Shown: one piece after another, positions 16,639 to 27,054 of the stretch | How positions within the stretch are numbered: position 1 is the first letter of the stretch | Layout: every line of letters begins with the position of its first letter | Assembly (NCBI GenBank): GCA_011053055.1 | Contig: DRHT01000031.1 | Coordinates: 248,001 to 312,000, forward strand | DNA: 64,000 bases | From: Halopseudomonas sabulinigri | GTDB taxonomy: Bacteria; Pseudomonadota; Gammaproteobacteria; Pseudomonadales; Pseudomonadaceae | Direction of reading: 5' to 3' | Notes under the pieces: model-generated | What the model was told of the DNA's origin: nothing | Seen by the model: the letters and a program-made list of their open reading frames with translations, nothing else | The model's database searches: none | Translations under genes and position numbers: made by a program

Positions 16639-17333
16639 AGCTCCGTCCTTACAAAGCCACGATTGGCGCGATTTTCAAACCAGTGCAGCGCGCCCATGAT
16701 AAAGATCGTCAAAAACAGGTAAATCCCGGCGGCCAGCAAATAGAAGGTAAAGGGCTCCTTGGTTGCATTGGCGGCGGACTGCGCCTTGCGCATGATTTCA
16801 TCAAGCGTGATCAGTGACACCAGCGCGGTATCCTTGAGCAATATCAGATACAAATTACCGAGACCCGGCAGCGCCACACGCCAAAGCTGCGGCAAGGTGA
16901 TGCGATAAAAAATGCGCCAATTGGATAACCCGAGCGCCAGCCCAGCCTCTTTTTGACCGGTTGGAATCGCCAGCAGAGCACCGCGAAACACCTCGGTTGC
17001 GTAGGCACCGAAACACAACGCCAATGCCAGAGTACCGGCGACGAAAGGGGTAAGCGAAAAGCGTGGATAACCAAAATAGGCACCCAGCGCGTTAAACGCC
17101 GATACCGTACCGAAGTAAATCATCAGCACCCAGACGGTTTCCGGAATACCGCGAACAACCGAGGTGTAGAAACCACCCAGACCGCGCGCGAAAACATTAT
17201 TGGAAACCTTGGCTGAGGCGCCGAGCAGGCCAAATACCAGGCCTACAGATACCGCGGCAAGGGACAAACGAATAGTCATCCAGGTCCCTTCGAGCAGGGC
17301 TGGACCGAAACCTTGTAAATCAGGCATGGGCAT
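16635..17333 (-). CDS. Polar amino acid ABC transporter permease (ArtQ/HisQ type)
   Basis: This is the partner permease (232 aa) of the same importer. It has five predicted membrane helices and the EAA loop QKEAGLALGLSNWRIFYRI around residue 126, directly before the motif LPQLWRVALPGLGN. The start ATG is 36 bases after the substrate-binding protein stop and the stop overlaps the next permease start, giving coordinated synthesis of the two channel halves. Confidence 0.88.
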   Translation of the reverse strand: MPMPDLQGFGPALLEGTWMTIRLSLAAVSVGLVFGLLGASAKVSNNVFARGLGGFYTSVVRGIPETVWVLMIYFGTVSAFNALGAYFGYPRFSLTPFVAGTLALALCFGAYATEVFRGALLAIPTGQKEAGLALGLSNWRIFYRITLPQLWRVALPGLGNLYLILLKDTALVSLITLDEIMRKAQSAANATKEPFTFYLLAAGIYLFLTIFIMGALHWFENRANRGFVRTEL

Positions 17334-17369
17334 AGTTCCAGGCCGGGCTCCGCAGAGCCCGGCTGGTCA

Positions 17370-18119
17370 TCAGTAAATGCTGAAAGGGAAGTACTTGGCG
17401 TTGATGTTCTCGTAGCTACCATTGTCGATAATGGCTTGCAGCGCAGTATTCAAGCGCTCACGCAACGGGTCATCTTTGCGTACAGCGATACCGATCTGAT
17501 CATTATCAAACACCGGCTCACCCTTAAACTCAAAGTTGGAACCAGCCTCGCTCTGCAGCCACTCGTATTGCACGAAATTATCTGCCAGAACGCCATCAAT
17601 ACGACCGGAGTTCATGTCGAGGTAGGCGTTCTCCTGAGTGTCATACAGGCGGATTTCAATGACGTCAGCCATATTATCTTCCAACCACTGACCAGCGATG
17701 GTGGCTCGCTGAGCGCCGATGGTCTTGCCTTTGAGGCTTGCTTCATCGGTCTTGAAGTCAGATTTCTTCGGCGCTACAAACTGCAGTTTGTTGGTGTAGT
17801 AGGGGTTAGTGAAATCCACCGCCTGCTTGCGCTCGTCGGTAATCGACATGGATGCGACCAGGAAGTCGAACTTGTTGTTGTTCAGCGCGGGGATGATGCC
17901 ATCCCAGTCAGACGTCACAACAGTGCAATCGACTTTCATTTCTTCGCACAGTGCATGGGCGATATCGAGGTCAAAACCCACAACTTCACCGCTGCTGTCT
18001 ATCAGGTTGAAAGGAGGGTAAGCACCTTCGGTACCGATGCGCAGCGTTTCGGCGAAAGCCGGAGCACTCATAAACAACGCCGTGGCAATTGCCAGCAAAA
18101 CCTTCTTGTACTGTTTCAT
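17370..18119 (-). CDS. Periplasmic amino acid-binding protein of the ABC importer
   Basis: The 249-residue protein begins with a signal peptide (MKQYKKVLLAIATALFMSAPAFA, cleaved before ETL; quoted in parts it is a basic start, a hydrophobic core and an AFA end). The mature protein is a family 3 solute-binding protein: GTEGAYPPFN, GFDLDIAHAL and DFLVASMSITDERK are its marks. The start at 18,119 is chosen over an in-frame start 51 codons upstream because AGGAG lies 7 bases before it and the signal peptide begins there. It lies 10 bases past the ATPase stop. Confidence 0.92.
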   Translation of the reverse strand: MKQYKKVLLAIATALFMSAPAFAETLRIGTEGAYPPFNLIDSSGEVVGFDLDIAHALCEEMKVDCTVVTSDWDGIIPALNNNKFDFLVASMSITDERKQAVDFTNPYYTNKLQFVAPKKSDFKTDEASLKGKTIGAQRATIAGQWLEDNMADVIEIRLYDTQENAYLDMNSGRIDGVLADNFVQYEWLQSEAGSNFEFKGEPVFDNDQIGIAVRKDDPLRERLNTALQAIIDNGSYENINAKYFPFSIY

Positions 18120-18129
18120 GGACCTACTC

Positions 18130-18897
18130 CTATTTATGGCTTGACATGAACTGTCGGCAGCGTTCGGAACCGGGGTTATCGAACACTTTTTCCGGGGTAC
18201 CAATTTCTTCGACCATCCCCTGATGCAGAAACACGACTTGGCTGGACACTTGCCGAGCAAAGCCCATTTCATGGGTTACCAACAGCATAGTACGCCCTTC
18301 ATCTGCCAGCGCTCGAATCACCGTCAATACCTCGTGGACCATTTCAGGGTCCAGCGCCGAGGTGGGCTCATCAAACAAAATCACCCGTGGCTGCATGGCC
18401 AACGTGCGAGCAATGGCAGCACGCTGCTGCTGACCGCCAGAGAGCTGGGCAGGAAAGGCGTGGCGCTTGTCGGCAATACCCACCTTTTCCAGAAAGGCTT
18501 CTGCCGACTCAACAGCTTCCGCTTTGGATTGGCCCAGCACACGGCGCGGAGCTTCGATGATGTTGTCGATAATGCTCATGTGCGGCCACAGGTTGAAGTT
18601 CTGAAAAACAAAACCTACCCGTGCACGCAAACGATTAATTTGTTTATTGTCGGCAGCAACCAACTCGCCGTGGCGACCGGGCTTGAGCTTGAGCTCTTCG
18701 CCAGCAACCAAAATCTGGCCTTGATGCGGATTTTCCAGCAAGTTGATGCAACGCAGTAGCGTGCTCTTGCCGGACCCGGAAGAGCCGAGAATGGAGATGA
18801 CGTCGCCATCGTTGGCGACCAGGTCAACGCCCTTGAGTACTTCAAGGTCGCCGTACCGTTTGTGCAGGTTGCGCACTTCTAGAGCGGGCGAAGTCAC
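18130..18897 (-). CDS. Polar amino acid ABC transporter ATPase (HisP/GlnQ type)
   Basis: The 255-residue ATPase powers the importer encoded by the next three genes. Walker A is GSSGSGKST near residue 38, the Q-loop VGFVFQNFNLWPHM near 93, the signature LSGGQQQRAAIARTLA near 150, Walker B VILFDEPTSALD near 172, and the H-loop His in LLVTHEMGFA. Its GTG start opens the leftward operon ATPase-binding protein-permease-permease-methyltransferase. A long lead of 220 bases to the tRNA-Phe terminator holds its promoter, which I could not define with confidence. Confidence 0.93.
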   Translation of the reverse strand: MTSPALEVRNLHKRYGDLEVLKGVDLVANDGDVISILGSSGSGKSTLLRCINLLENPHQGQILVAGEELKLKPGRHGELVAADNKQINRLRARVGFVFQNFNLWPHMSIIDNIIEAPRRVLGQSKAEAVESAEAFLEKVGIADKRHAFPAQLSGGQQQRAAIARTLAMQPRVILFDEPTSALDPEMVHEVLTVIRALADEGRTMLLVTHEMGFARQVSSQVVFLHQGMVEEIGTPEKVFDNPGSERCRQFMSSHK

Positions 18898-19120
18898 GTA
18901 TCGTTATCCACTAGGCGTTTAGCCGTCAGGTGTATTACCACCACATTTGTGATGCGGCAGCCGGGACACAGATCCTTCTGCAGACGTCCGGTCGTCATAT
19001 TCTGGCAAAACTAGCACAGCTGAACTGCATGACCAAGAACCCTGTTTCGGTCACGGCGCTGTAATTACAGGCAAGACTCTTGCCAACGGCCGGGCTAGAC
19101 AGCTTGCAACCACCAGAAAC

Positions 19121-19152
19121 AAAAAAGCCCGCTGGGGTTGCCAGCGGGCTTT
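19121..19152 (-). terminator. Rho-independent terminator of tRNA-Phe
   Basis: A 9-bp perfect stem GCCCGCTGG/CCAGCGGGC (19,127-19,135 and 19,141-19,149), extended by AAA/TTT pairs, surrounds a 5-nt loop and ends in TTTTTT on the minus strand, about 10 bases past the tRNA. Confidence 0.9.
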
Positions 19153-19161
19153 CGAAATAAG

Positions 19162-19237
19162 TGGTGCCCAGAGACGGAATCGAACCGCCGACACGAGGAT
19201 TTTCAATCCTCTGCTCTACCGACTGAGCTATCTGGGC
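19162..19237 (-). tRNA. tRNA-Phe (anticodon GAA), CCA encoded
   Basis: The minus-strand 76-mer has acceptor GCCCAGA paired with TCTGGGC, D arm AGCTCAGTCGGTAGAGC, anticodon stem GGATT-GAA-AATCC and T arm GGTTCGATTCC, then discriminator A and CCA. It decodes UUC/UUU. In P. aeruginosa a tRNA-Phe gene also sits beside yggX and mutY, which supports the chromosomal backbone here. A near-consensus promoter and a strong terminator flank it. Confidence 0.98.
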
Positions 19238-19250
19238 ATCAAGGGCCGCT

Positions 19251-19279
19251 ATTAAACGGTTTAAGCCTTTTTGTGTCAA
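19251..19279 (-). promoter_or_regulatory. Sigma-70 promoter of tRNA-Phe
   Basis: On the minus strand a perfect TTGACA (19,274-19,279) is 17 bases from TTTAAT (19,251-19,256), followed by a G+C-rich discriminator (AGCGGCCC) before the tRNA start. Confidence 0.88.
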
Positions 19280-19326
19280 GCGCCTGTCGAAAAATATTTT
19301 CTACTTATCAGCCGCTTACCCAAACA

Positions 19327-19599
19327 TCATGCGCTCGGGGGTACGTATCCCTCGGCTTGAGCATAATCCTCACCCGCCAAAAACTTATCCATTTCAGCCT
19401 GGATAAAGCGTCGATCCTCGGGGTCCATCATGTTCAGGCGACGCTCATTAATCAGCATCGTCTGATGCGCCTGCCAATCATCCCAGGCCCGCTTGGACAC
19501 ATCCTGAAAAATCGCCTCGCCCTTGGGGCCGGGATAGGGTGGCCGATCGAGGCCGGGCAGCTCTTCTTTATATTTGCGGCACATCACCATGCGTGTCAT
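19327..19599 (-). CDS. yggX: Probable Fe(2+)-trafficking protein YggX
   Basis: YggX is a small cytosolic protein linked to iron-sulfur cluster protection from oxidative damage and to iron transfer. The 90-residue product has the family start [17 protein letters not shown] with the conserved Cys7, and the later motif [15 protein letters not shown]. The ATG at 19,599 is supported by AAGGAG 7 bases upstream. It follows mutY by 11 bases, the same mutY-yggX pair as in E. coli and Pseudomonas, where it may help MutY keep its iron-sulfur cluster. Confidence 0.96.
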   Translation of the reverse strand: MTRMVMCRKYKEELPGLDRPPYPGPKGEAIFQDVSKRAWDDWQAHQTMLINERRLNMMDPEDRRFIQAEMDKFLAGEDYAQAEGYVPPSA

Positions 19600-19610
19600 C
19601 GCGGACTCCT

Positions 19611-20669
19611 TCAAGCAGGGGTTGGAACGTAAGCCTCAATCAACTTCAGCAGCTTTTTAACCGGCGCCGCCAGACCAATGCGGCCAGGTTGGCGCAGGTT
19701 ATACCAGACCTGGCCTTCTTCGGCCACGCCGGTACCCGCAGCGACTCGCAGCAAGAGCGGCTGAATATCCAGATGAAAGTGACTGAAAGTGTGCCGCAGA
19801 GCCGGCAATGGCTCGCGGCTTTCAATGCGTAGCGCCTGGCTCAACAGCCAACTTTCAAGCTCGGCTTCGCTTTCCAGCTGCGGCGGGCACCAAAGCCCAC
19901 CCCAAAGCCCGCTGGGTGGCCTGCGCTGCAGCCAGACCTCGCCTTCCTCGTTCATCAGCAAGGGCATCACGCATTGGCGCACCGGCACTACCTTGCGCGG
20001 CTTGGAAGTTGGGAATCTGGTCGGCTCGCCCAGCAGGCGAGCCTCGCAGCCATCCTTGACCGGACACAGCAGACAGGACGGCTTACTGCGCGTACAAAGC
20101 GTAGCCCCCAAATCCATCATCGCCTGAGTGTAGTGCTGCACCCTGTTTTGGGGCGTGTAACGCTCAGCCATGCGCCACAAGCGGTCATGCACTTTCTTCT
20201 CGCCTGGCCACCCCTCAACCGCGCCAAAGCGTGCCAATACCCGCTTTACATTGCCATCCAGAATAGGCGCCCAGATCCCCATACTCAGCGAGGCAACCGC
20301 ACCGGCAGTCGAGCGACCGATGCCCGGTAACGCCATCAAGCCCTCAATACTGCGCGGAAATTCGCCCGCGTGTTCGGCCACCACGTGTTTGGCAGCCTTA
20401 TGCAGGTTACGCGCCCGACTGTAATAGCCCAGCCCCGTCCAAAGGTGTAAAACCTCGTCGTCACTGGCTGCGGCCAAGGCTTGCACGTCCGGCAAAGCCT
20501 CCATAAAACGCTCGAAGTAGGGTATTACCGTGGCAACTTGCGTCTGCTGCAACATGATTTCGGATACCCATACGCGGTAGGGCGTCATACCCTGCTGCCA
20601 AGGCAAATCCTTACGCCCGTGCAGGTCATACCAGCCCAGCACACGCTGGGCAAATTCATCCGAATTCAA
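19611..20669 (-). CDS. mutY: Adenine DNA glycosylase MutY
   Basis: MutY removes adenine mispaired with 8-oxoguanine. The 352 residues show the catalytic Glu in [10 protein letters not shown] (residue 37), the helix-hairpin-helix [16 protein letters not shown] with the catalytic Asp shortly after in LDGNVKRV, and the four-cysteine [4Fe-4S] loop [17 protein letters not shown] near 190-206. A C-terminal NUDIX-like domain (residues 225-350) recognises 8-oxoG. Its start overlaps the AsmA-family stop by four bases, and yggX follows. Confidence 0.97.
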   Translation of the reverse strand: MNSDEFAQRVLGWYDLHGRKDLPWQQGMTPYRVWVSEIMLQQTQVATVIPYFERFMEALPDVQALAAASDDEVLHLWTGLGYYSRARNLHKAAKHVVAEHAGEFPRSIEGLMALPGIGRSTAGAVASLSMGIWAPILDGNVKRVLARFGAVEGWPGEKKVHDRLWRMAERYTPQNRVQHYTQAMMDLGATLCTRSKPSCLLCPVKDGCEARLLGEPTRFPTSKPRKVVPVRQCVMPLLMNEEGEVWLQRRPPSGLWGGLWCPPQLESEAELESWLLSQALRIESREPLPALRHTFSHFHLDIQPLLLRVAAGTGVAEEGQVWYNLRQPGRIGLAAPVKKLLKLIEAYVPTPA

Positions 20670-22828
20670 TTGGAAAACAACCCCTTAAGCGCATCACGCA
20701 ACTCAGGTGCCTTGTCGCCCAGTTTCTCGTCGATACGTTCTTCCAATTTGCGCTTGGCTTCGTTGCCGAGCAGCTGCCCAGCCACCTTGGTGACGCCTTC
20801 GGTATCCACACCACAGCTACTCGCCGCATTATGCAAGTAACCCTGACAACGCACCGGCCACTCGACGCCCACGTAACGCTCGTTGACCTGGCATGCCTCA
20901 TCCGGCATATCGCTCTTGTCGCCTTCCAGCAGCAAGCCGATACGGTAATCCAGCCGCTGCTCCGGCAAGTTGACTTCACCGTTACCCTTGGCTGCGATGC
21001 CCGGCAAATCAGCCACCAGGTCACGATTGCTGATCTGGCCATTACTGATGGTGAAACTGCCATTGAGCTGCTCGAATGGCGTGTCTTCGCTACCGTGCTC
21101 TCCGCTTAGCGATTTGCGATTGGCCAGCGCGATAGCGCGACACAACTGCTGCTCCAGGTTAACGCCCAACAGCGCACCGTCTTCGACCTGGAATTTGGCG
21201 TTACCGCCGAGGGTATTCATCCAACGGCGCATGCTGTTACCACGCATACTCAGATCCATAGTCAGATCCAGGTCGCCCCGCACCTGAGCCGACACGTCGT
21301 AAGCTTGCTGCGCGACTAGCGAATCGATGCCTTTGATTTGGCTGTTCAGAGTCACTTTGACTGGTGTCTGCCGGGTATCGATCTCGCCCTTGCTGGTAAA
21401 GGTGCCAGAGAACACGCCGCCGTCCAGCTGCTTGAGCTGAATGCGTCCGTCGCGCGCACTGACCACCGCCTTGAAAGCTTTGATGTCCTGACCCGTCAGC
21501 GTTACCTGTTGCAACTCCAGACTGCCATCCACATCAAGCGTGGCTAAGCGTTCCAGCGGCAGCACGGACTCATCGCTCCACTCTTGCGGTGCTGCTGTTG
21601 ATTTGCTGCCACCCGTCTGCTGCGGTGCGGTGCCATCTTTCTCGTCGACCGGGGGCAAGTAGTTGTCCAAATTAAGACTGTCGCCAGCCAGCTTGAAGCG
21701 CAACGCTTGGCGCTCAAAGTCCGCCAACCCCAACTGCCCTTTCAAGGTTGCACCATCAACTACCAGATTGAGATCGTTCAGCATCAGGCTGGAAGCAGAG
21801 CCAGCCAAGGTGGTTGAAAACGACACCTGCGACAACCCACCAGGATCGGCCATTTCCGGCAGCGCCTGACCCAGATCACGCAACAAATCGCGCGCATCAA
21901 AGTCAGCCACATTCAACTGTCCGGTAAATTTGGGCTCTGCATCCAGCGCCGTAGCCTTCAAGGTACCCGTGGCTTTCATATCGCCCAAGGACATACGCAG
22001 CTGGTTCAGCTCCGCGACTTGCGCGGTCAGGTCCAACAGACCGTCGCCCTGCAGCTGCAGATTGACTGCGCGCCCTGAGAACGGCTCGCCGCTGGCATCG
22101 ACCTTCATGTCCAGCCCATCAAATTGATAGCGCTTGAGGCCCAGATCAAACTGGGCAACGGTTTTGAGATCCAGCCGCACCCGCAGGGCGGGCTTGTCGG
22201 TGGTCAGCATACCGAGAAAGCTCACATCAAAGGGCTCCCCTTCAATCAGGGCGCCGGTGGTCAGGTTGGCCTGATCCAGTGTGAGCACCTGGCCGCTCAG
22301 ACGATCTTCATAACGCACACTGGCGTTAGTGATCTGCACGCTTTCAACGGCAAAATCCATTTGCTTGTCTTTGGTGGAAGGCGCTGGCTTGGCTTCATCG
22401 TCGGAGTCTTTGTCGGCAGCCGTTTTCTGCGGGCCGATATTGGCCCAGTTGCCGGCGCCATCGTCACCCTTGACCAACTGTAGGTGCACGTCATCCAGAA
22501 TCACATCACTCATACGCAGCTGGCGGCGCAGTAGCGGCAGCACTTTAACGCCTAACCCTAGCGAGCCAACCTGTGCGAGCGGCTGATCAGGTTCTTCGGT
22601 TGGCGCAACGCCAACATCCTTTAACTCAATCCCCAGCCAGGGAAATAGCGACCAGCCGATGTCACCGTCCAGGGTCAGCTCAATATTGGCTTGCTCACGA
22701 GCCGCCTGCTGAATGTCTTCTTTATAGTCATTCGGATCGAACATCCGAGTGAGAAAAAACAGCACGCCGATAGCCAGCACCACAATGCCGCACACTACCA
22801 ACCCTAGTACCTTGGCAAAGGCTTTCAT
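20666..22828 (-). CDS. AsmA family protein (inner-membrane anchored, 720 aa)
   Basis: AsmA-like proteins are large periplasmic proteins with one N-terminal membrane helix, now thought to help lipid transport to the outer membrane. Residues 6-29 form that helix ([20 protein letters not shown]); the N-terminal AsmA domain follows with [10 protein letters not shown] and [16 protein letters not shown], and the C-terminal AsmA_2-type domain includes [10 protein letters not shown]. The ATG at 22,828 is chosen because AAGGAG lies just upstream; an earlier in-frame start would add 16 residues before the membrane helix. It is followed by mutY with a four-base overlap. Confidence 0.9.
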   Translation of the reverse strand: MKAFAKVLGLVVCGIVVLAIGVLFFLTRMFDPNDYKEDIQQAAREQANIELTLDGDIGWSLFPWLGIELKDVGVAPTEEPDQPLAQVGSLGLGVKVLPLLRRQLRMSDVILDDVHLQLVKGDDGAGNWANIGPQKTAADKDSDDEAKPAPSTKDKQMDFAVESVQITNASVRYEDRLSGQVLTLDQANLTTGALIEGEPFDVSFLGMLTTDKPALRVRLDLKTVAQFDLGLKRYQFDGLDMKVDASGEPFSGRAVNLQLQGDGLLDLTAQVAELNQLRMSLGDMKATGTLKATALDAEPKFTGQLNVADFDARDLLRDLGQALPEMADPGGLSQVSFSTTLAGSASSLMLNDLNLVVDGATLKGQLGLADFERQALRFKLAGDSLNLDNYLPPVDEKDGTAPQQTGGSKSTAAPQEWSDESVLPLERLATLDVDGSLELQQVTLTGQDIKAFKAVVSARDGRIQLKQLDGGVFSGTFTSKGEIDTRQTPVKVTLNSQIKGIDSLVAQQAYDVSAQVRGDLDLTMDLSMRGNSMRRWMNTLGGNAKFQVEDGALLGVNLEQQLCRAIALANRKSLSGEHGSEDTPFEQLNGSFTISNGQISNRDLVADLPGIAAKGNGEVNLPEQRLDYRIGLLLEGDKSDMPDEACQVNERYVGVEWPVRCQGYLHNAASSCGVDTEGVTKVAGQLLGNEAKRKLEERIDEKLGDKAPELRDALKGLFSN

Positions 22829-22896
22829 CACTTCTCCTTTTGGTTCCGACGAAATCGCTCTCGCGGAATAACGCAATATTAACGTCCGCTTTGGTT

Positions 22897-24006
22897 TCAG
22901 CCCGCATCCAGCATCTGCTGCACTTGTTCAGCTATCGCCAAGCTGGCAGTGAGCCCCGGCGACTCTATGCCGAACAGGCTAATCAAGCCGGCCACACCAT
23001 GTATTGTCTGATCTTGGAGGACGAAATCCATGGCCGGTTCCCCCGCCCTGCTCAGCTTAGCCCGAACACCAGCATAGGCCGCTTGTAGCCGTTCCGGGTC
23101 ACAATCTGGCCAATAGCGCTGCACCGCATTGGCGAATGACTGTTTCAGAGTGGCATCCACACGGTAATCAAGCTTATCGATGTAGCGCACATCGGGCCCG
23201 AAGCGCAGTTGGCCACCTATATCCAGCGTCGCATGCACGCCCAAACCAGCAGTATCGACCTCAGGCATAGGGTAAACCAGATGTCGGAAGGGCGACGACC
23301 CGGCATAGGAAAAATAACGACCCTGACACCAATAGGTTGCCGGAATCTGCTTTGCCCCCACTACTGTTTGCTGTACCTGTGTTGCAAATATACCGGCGGC
23401 ATTGATCACCTGCCCAGCCGTTAACACGAATGGCTCTGCGTTACTTACGCCTTCCAGGCGCAGATGCGATTCTTGCGGTGCAATGCGCTGCACCTGACTG
23501 CGGCAGACAACAGGACCGCCAGCTAACTGCAACGCCGCCTCAAAGGACTGCATCAAGGCATGGCTATCGACAATACCTGTCTGCGCAGAGAATAACCCCG
23601 CCACCGCGCGCACCTCTGGTTCCAGTTCGTGCACTTGCGCAGCGTCCAGCCACTCCAGCGCAACCCCATTTGCCGTGGCGTTAGCCTGTAACTGTTGCAA
23701 TGCGGGGATTTCTGCGGCCTCCACCGCGACCAGCAACTTACCAATCCGCCTATGCGGAACACCGTACTTTTCGCACCAGGCATATAGACGGTCACGCCCC
23801 TCAACGCATAATCGCGCCTTGAGCGAGCCCGGCGAGTAGTAAATACCGGCGTGAATTACCTCGCTGTTGCGACTCGAGCTGTGCTGACCAATCCAGTCTT
23901 CCTGCTCCAAGACCAGCACGCTGCGGCCAGAGCGCGCTGCGCGCTGCGCTATCGCCAAACCGACCACGCCGGCACCGATCACCACCAGATCAAAGTCCGT
24001 CGCCAT
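22897..24006 (-). CDS. FAD-dependent oxidoreductase, L-2-hydroxyglutarate oxidase (LhgO)-like
   Basis: The N-terminus is a DAO-type dinucleotide-binding fold (LVVIGAGVVGLAIAQRAA) with the acidic end of the second strand in LVLEQE. SSRNSEVIHAGIYY closely resembles the sequence found in LhgO proteins, which oxidise L-2-hydroxyglutarate to 2-oxoglutarate. The C-terminus carries the last FAD-contact block (GVAGLISLFGIESPGLTAS). I place the start at 24,006, where the family N-terminus begins; an ATG 8 codons upstream is possible. It diverges from hisB. The exact substrate is uncertain. Confidence 0.82.
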   Translation of the reverse strand: MATDFDLVVIGAGVVGLAIAQRAARSGRSVLVLEQEDWIGQHSSSRNSEVIHAGIYYSPGSLKARLCVEGRDRLYAWCEKYGVPHRRIGKLLVAVEAAEIPALQQLQANATANGVALEWLDAAQVHELEPEVRAVAGLFSAQTGIVDSHALMQSFEAALQLAGGPVVCRSQVQRIAPQESHLRLEGVSNAEPFVLTAGQVINAAGIFATQVQQTVVGAKQIPATYWCQGRYFSYAGSSPFRHLVYPMPEVDTAGLGVHATLDIGGQLRFGPDVRYIDKLDYRVDATLKQSFANAVQRYWPDCDPERLQAAYAGVRAKLSRAGEPAMDFVLQDQTIHGVAGLISLFGIESPGLTASLAIAEQVQQMLDAG

Positions 24007-24159
24007 AATCTCCGTCCCTAAGCGCACCATCGAATCCCGCTCCACATTCTGCCGATGCCCTGCCAGCAATGACAGCTCGCCAGGCCAATTGCGGGCGCAC
24101 TATCAACACGATCAACAAGCGCAATAAGGCCGCTGTAGCCCAACCGGGCCACAGGCACG

Positions 24160-24165
24160 TATAAT
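24160..24165 (+). promoter_or_regulatory. -10 element of the hisB promoter
   Basis: A perfect TATAAT lies 37 bases before the hisB ATG at 24,203, with a weak -35 about 17 bases further upstream. It fits as the start of the his transcript. Confidence 0.5.
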
Positions 24166-24202
24166 GTTCGCCCTCAACCGACAACTTCAGCGGAGATTTA
24201 CC

Positions 24203-24796
24203 ATGGCGGAGCGCAAGGCCAGCGTCGCGCGCGACACTTTGGAAACCAAGATCAATGTAGCCATCAACCTCGACGGTACCGGCGAAGCAGACTTTGATAT
24301 TGGCGTTCCCTTCCTTGAACACATGTTGGATCAGATTGCCCGACACGGCCTGATCGACATGACCATCAAGGCCCGTGGCGACCTGCACATTGACGACCAC
24401 CACACCGTTGAAGACGTGGGTATCACATTGGGTCAAGCCTTTGCCAAGGCTCTCGGCGACAAAAAAGGCATCCGTCGCTACGGGCACGCCTATGTGCCGT
24501 TAGATGAAGCCTTGTCACGCGTGGTGATCGACTTTTCCGGGCGCCCTGGCTTGCAGATGAACGTGCCTTTCACCCGCTCTAGCGTCGGCGGCTTCGACGT
24601 AGACCTGTTCATGGAGTTCTTCCAGGGCTTCGTCAATCACGCCCAGGTAACTCTGCACATCGACAATCTGCGCGGCGTGAATACGCATCACCAGATTGAA
24701 ACCGTGTTCAAGGCCTTTGGGCGCGCACTGCGCATGGCCATTGAGCATGATGATCGCATGAGCGGCATTATGCCCTCCACCAAGGGCTGCCTGTAA
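24203..24796 (+). CDS. hisB: Imidazoleglycerol-phosphate dehydratase
   Basis: HisB catalyses the dehydration of imidazoleglycerol phosphate to imidazoleacetol phosphate, step 6 of histidine synthesis. The 197-residue single-domain enzyme (not the bifunctional enteric form) shows the metal-binding repeats [11 protein letters not shown] and [12 protein letters not shown], and ends with [14 protein letters not shown]. The ATG at 24,203 follows GCGGAG and agrees with the length of the family; an upstream start would add 13 residues. It is followed after 3 bases by hisH. Confidence 0.97.
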   Translation: MAERKASVARDTLETKINVAINLDGTGEADFDIGVPFLEHMLDQIARHGLIDMTIKARGDLHIDDHHTVEDVGITLGQAFAKALGDKKGIRRYGHAYVPLDEALSRVVIDFSGRPGLQMNVPFTRSSVGGFDVDLFMEFFQGFVNHAQVTLHIDNLRGVNTHHQIETVFKAFGRALRMAIEHDDRMSGIMPSTKGCL

Positions 24797-24799
24797 CCG

Positions 24800-25441
24800 A
24801 TGTCGAGTCATGTAGCCGTCATCGACTATGGCATGGGCAACTTACACTCCGTCGCCAAGGCGCTGGAGCATGTGGGTGCGCTGCAGGTAGAAGTGACCAG
24901 CGATCCGCAGGCGATTCTTAACGCAGACCGCGTGGTGCTCCCCGGTGTAGGTGCGATTCGCGATTGCGTCAGCGAACTGCGTCAACTCGGCCTGGACCAG
25001 GTGGTGCAGCAAGTCGCCAAAGAAAAGCCCCTGCTGGGTATTTGCGTCGGCATGCAGATGCTGCTGGAACACAGCGAAGAGAATGGCGGCGTGGATAGCC
25101 TTGGCCTGTTTCCCGGTCAGGTGAAGTTTTTTGGTGAAGAGCTGTATGACGGTGACGTGCGCCTCAAGGTGCCGCACATGGGCTGGAACCAAGTACAGCA
25201 GACCATAGACCACCCGCTCTGGCATCGCATCGAGCAGGATGCGCGTTTTTACTTCGTGCACAGCTATTACGCCGCGCCAGGTAAAGCAGGCCAACTGGCC
25301 GGCCGCTGTCATTACGGGGTCGATTTCGCCGCCGCCTTGGCACAAGACAACGTATTCGCCACCCAATTCCACCCTGAGAAAAGCCACACCAATGGCCTGC
25401 AGCTACTGCAGAACTTTCTTGCCTGGGATGGACGCTGGTAA
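24800..25441 (+). CDS. hisH: Imidazole glycerol phosphate synthase, glutamine amidotransferase subunit
   Basis: HisH hydrolyses glutamine and channels ammonia to HisF. The class I amidotransferase triad is visible: nucleophile Cys in GICVGMQM (near residue 85), and His and Glu in FHPEKSH near the C-terminus. The oxyanion region VLPGVGA is at residues 48-54. The length of 213 is usual. It follows hisB by 3 bases and precedes hisA by 52 bases. Confidence 0.97.
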   Translation: MSSHVAVIDYGMGNLHSVAKALEHVGALQVEVTSDPQAILNADRVVLPGVGAIRDCVSELRQLGLDQVVQQVAKEKPLLGICVGMQMLLEHSEENGGVDSLGLFPGQVKFFGEELYDGDVRLKVPHMGWNQVQQTIDHPLWHRIEQDARFYFVHSYYAAPGKAGQLAGRCHYGVDFAAALAQDNVFATQFHPEKSHTNGLQLLQNFLAWDGRW

Positions 25442-25493
25442 CGATCAGAGCGCCAAGTTATCCGCTTGACGCTCTTTTTCCATAGGAAAATTT

Positions 25494-26234
25494 ATGCTCA
25501 TCATTCCCGCTATCGATCTCAAAGACGGCGCCTGCGTGCGCCTGCGCCAAGGCTTGATGGACGACGCAACCGTCTTCTCCGATGACCCCGTCGCCATGGC
25601 TGCCAAATGGGTAGAGGCCGGCTGCCGCCGCTTGCACCTGGTCGATCTGAATGGCGCCTTCGAGGGCAAGCCGGTCAATGGCGCCGCAGTCACCGCGATT
25701 GCCAAGCGCTACCCTAACCTGCCAATCCAGATTGGCGGCGGCATTCGCTCGTTGGAAACCATCGAGGAGTACATCAAGGCCGGCGTAAGCTATGTGATCA
25801 TCGGCACCAAAGCAGTCAAGGAGCCGGCTTTTGTCGCTGAAGCCTGCCGCGCCTTCCCGGGCAAAGTTATTGTTGGCCTCGACGCTAAAGACGGCTTTGT
25901 CGCTACCGACGGCTGGGCCGAGGTAAGCGATATTCAAGTGATCGATCTGGCTAGACGATTCGAAGCCGACGGCGTTTCAGCCATCGTCTACACAGACATC
26001 GCCAAAGACGGCATGATGCAGGGCTGCAACGTCGAAGCCACTGCCGCACTGGCCAATGCCACCTCGATTCCAGTGATCGCCTCCGGCGGCATCCACAATC
26101 TGGGCGACATCCAGACGCTGCTGGATACCACCACGCCTGGCATTATCGGCGCCATTACCGGCCGCGCCATTTATGAAGGCACGCTGGATGTTGCCGTCGC
26201 CCAAGCCCTGTGCGATGAGCATGCGGCACGCTGA
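25494..26234 (+). CDS. hisA: ProFAR isomerase (phosphoribosylformimino-5-aminoimidazole carboxamide ribotide isomerase)
   Basis: HisA isomerises ProFAR to PRFAR. The (beta/alpha)8 barrel begins [20 protein letters not shown], with the catalytic Asp of strand 1 in IDLKDG and that of strand 5 in the IAKDGMMQG region; phosphate-binding GGGIRSLE and [10 protein letters not shown] lie on the two halves. Length 246. It sits in the hisB-hisH-hisA-hisF order seen in Pseudomonas. Confidence 0.97.
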   Translation: MLIIPAIDLKDGACVRLRQGLMDDATVFSDDPVAMAAKWVEAGCRRLHLVDLNGAFEGKPVNGAAVTAIAKRYPNLPIQIGGGIRSLETIEEYIKAGVSYVIIGTKAVKEPAFVAEACRAFPGKVIVGLDAKDGFVATDGWAEVSDIQVIDLARRFEADGVSAIVYTDIAKDGMMQGCNVEATAALANATSIPVIASGGIHNLGDIQTLLDTTTPGIIGAITGRAIYEGTLDVAVAQALCDEHAAR

Positions 26235-26266
26235 TCGCCCCACCACCTCGCTCTGGAGCTTCTGAC

Positions 26267-27040
26267 ATGGCACTGGCAAAACGCATCATCCCCTGCCTGG
26301 ACGTAGACAACGGTCGCGTGGTGAAGGGCGTTAAGTTTGAAAGCATTCGCGATGCCGGTGACCCGGTGGAAATCGCTCGCCGCTACAACGAGCAGGGCGC
26401 AGACGAAATCACCTTTCTCGACATTACCGCCAGCCATCAGGAACGCGATACCACGCTGCACACGGTCGAGCGTATGGCCAGCCAGGTGTTCATCCCGCTG
26501 ACAGTAGGCGGCGGCGTGCGGACCGTGCAGGACATTCGCAACCTATTAAACGCCGGCGCAGACAAAGTCTCGATCAATACCGCAGCGGTGTTCAACCCCG
26601 AGTTCGTCGGTGAAGCGGCGGATCGCTTTGGCTCGCAGTGCATCGTGGTCGCCATTGATGCCAAGCGTGTTTCTGCGCCGGGCGAACCGGGCCGCTGGGA
26701 GATTTTTACCCACGGTGGTCGCAAGCCTACCGGGCTGGACGCCGTTGAATGGTCACGCAAGATGGAACAACTGGGCGCCGGTGAGATTCTGCTGACCAGC
26801 ATGGATCAGGACGGCGTAAAGAGCGGCTACGATCTGGGCGTTACTCGCGCCATCAGCGACGCGCTGCACATCCCCGTGATTGCTTCCGGCGGCGTTGGTA
26901 ACCTGCAGCATCTAGCTGACGGTGTAACCCAAGGCGGCGCTGACGCAGTGCTGGCCGCCAGCATCTTCCACTTTGCTGAGTTCACCATCGCCGAAGCCAA
27001 AGCTTATATGGCCGAGCGCGGTATTGAGATGCGCTTGTAA
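26267..27040 (+). CDS. hisF: Imidazole glycerol phosphate synthase, cyclase subunit
   Basis: HisF joins ammonia delivered by HisH to PRFAR, giving imidazoleglycerol phosphate and AICAR. It is a (beta/alpha)8 barrel of 257 residues with [16 protein letters not shown] at the start, [13 protein letters not shown] in the middle, [14 protein letters not shown] around the second catalytic Asp and [11 protein letters not shown] at the end. It is the last gene of the his cluster and converges on the deacetylase gene with a 14-base gap. Confidence 0.97.
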   Translation: MALAKRIIPCLDVDNGRVVKGVKFESIRDAGDPVEIARRYNEQGADEITFLDITASHQERDTTLHTVERMASQVFIPLTVGGGVRTVQDIRNLLNAGADKVSINTAAVFNPEFVGEAADRFGSQCIVVAIDAKRVSAPGEPGRWEIFTHGGRKPTGLDAVEWSRKMEQLGAGEILLTSMDQDGVKSGYDLGVTRAISDALHIPVIASGGVGNLQHLADGVTQGGADAVLAASIFHFAEFTIAEAKAYMAERGIEMRL

Positions 27041-27054
27041 ACAGGCGCTTTAGC

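Noticed and set aside
17060..17075. GTGGATAA inside the ArtQ-type gene as another DnaA box
   Set aside because: Single, imperfect and within coding sequence; expected by chance.
18995..19279. 94-codon leftward frame across tRNA-Phe
   Set aside because: It includes the tRNA, its terminator and promoter; a coding role is not credible.
24842..25387. 181-codon frame opposite hisH
   Set aside because: Antisense to a full-length enzyme gene; explained by the codon bias of the real strand.
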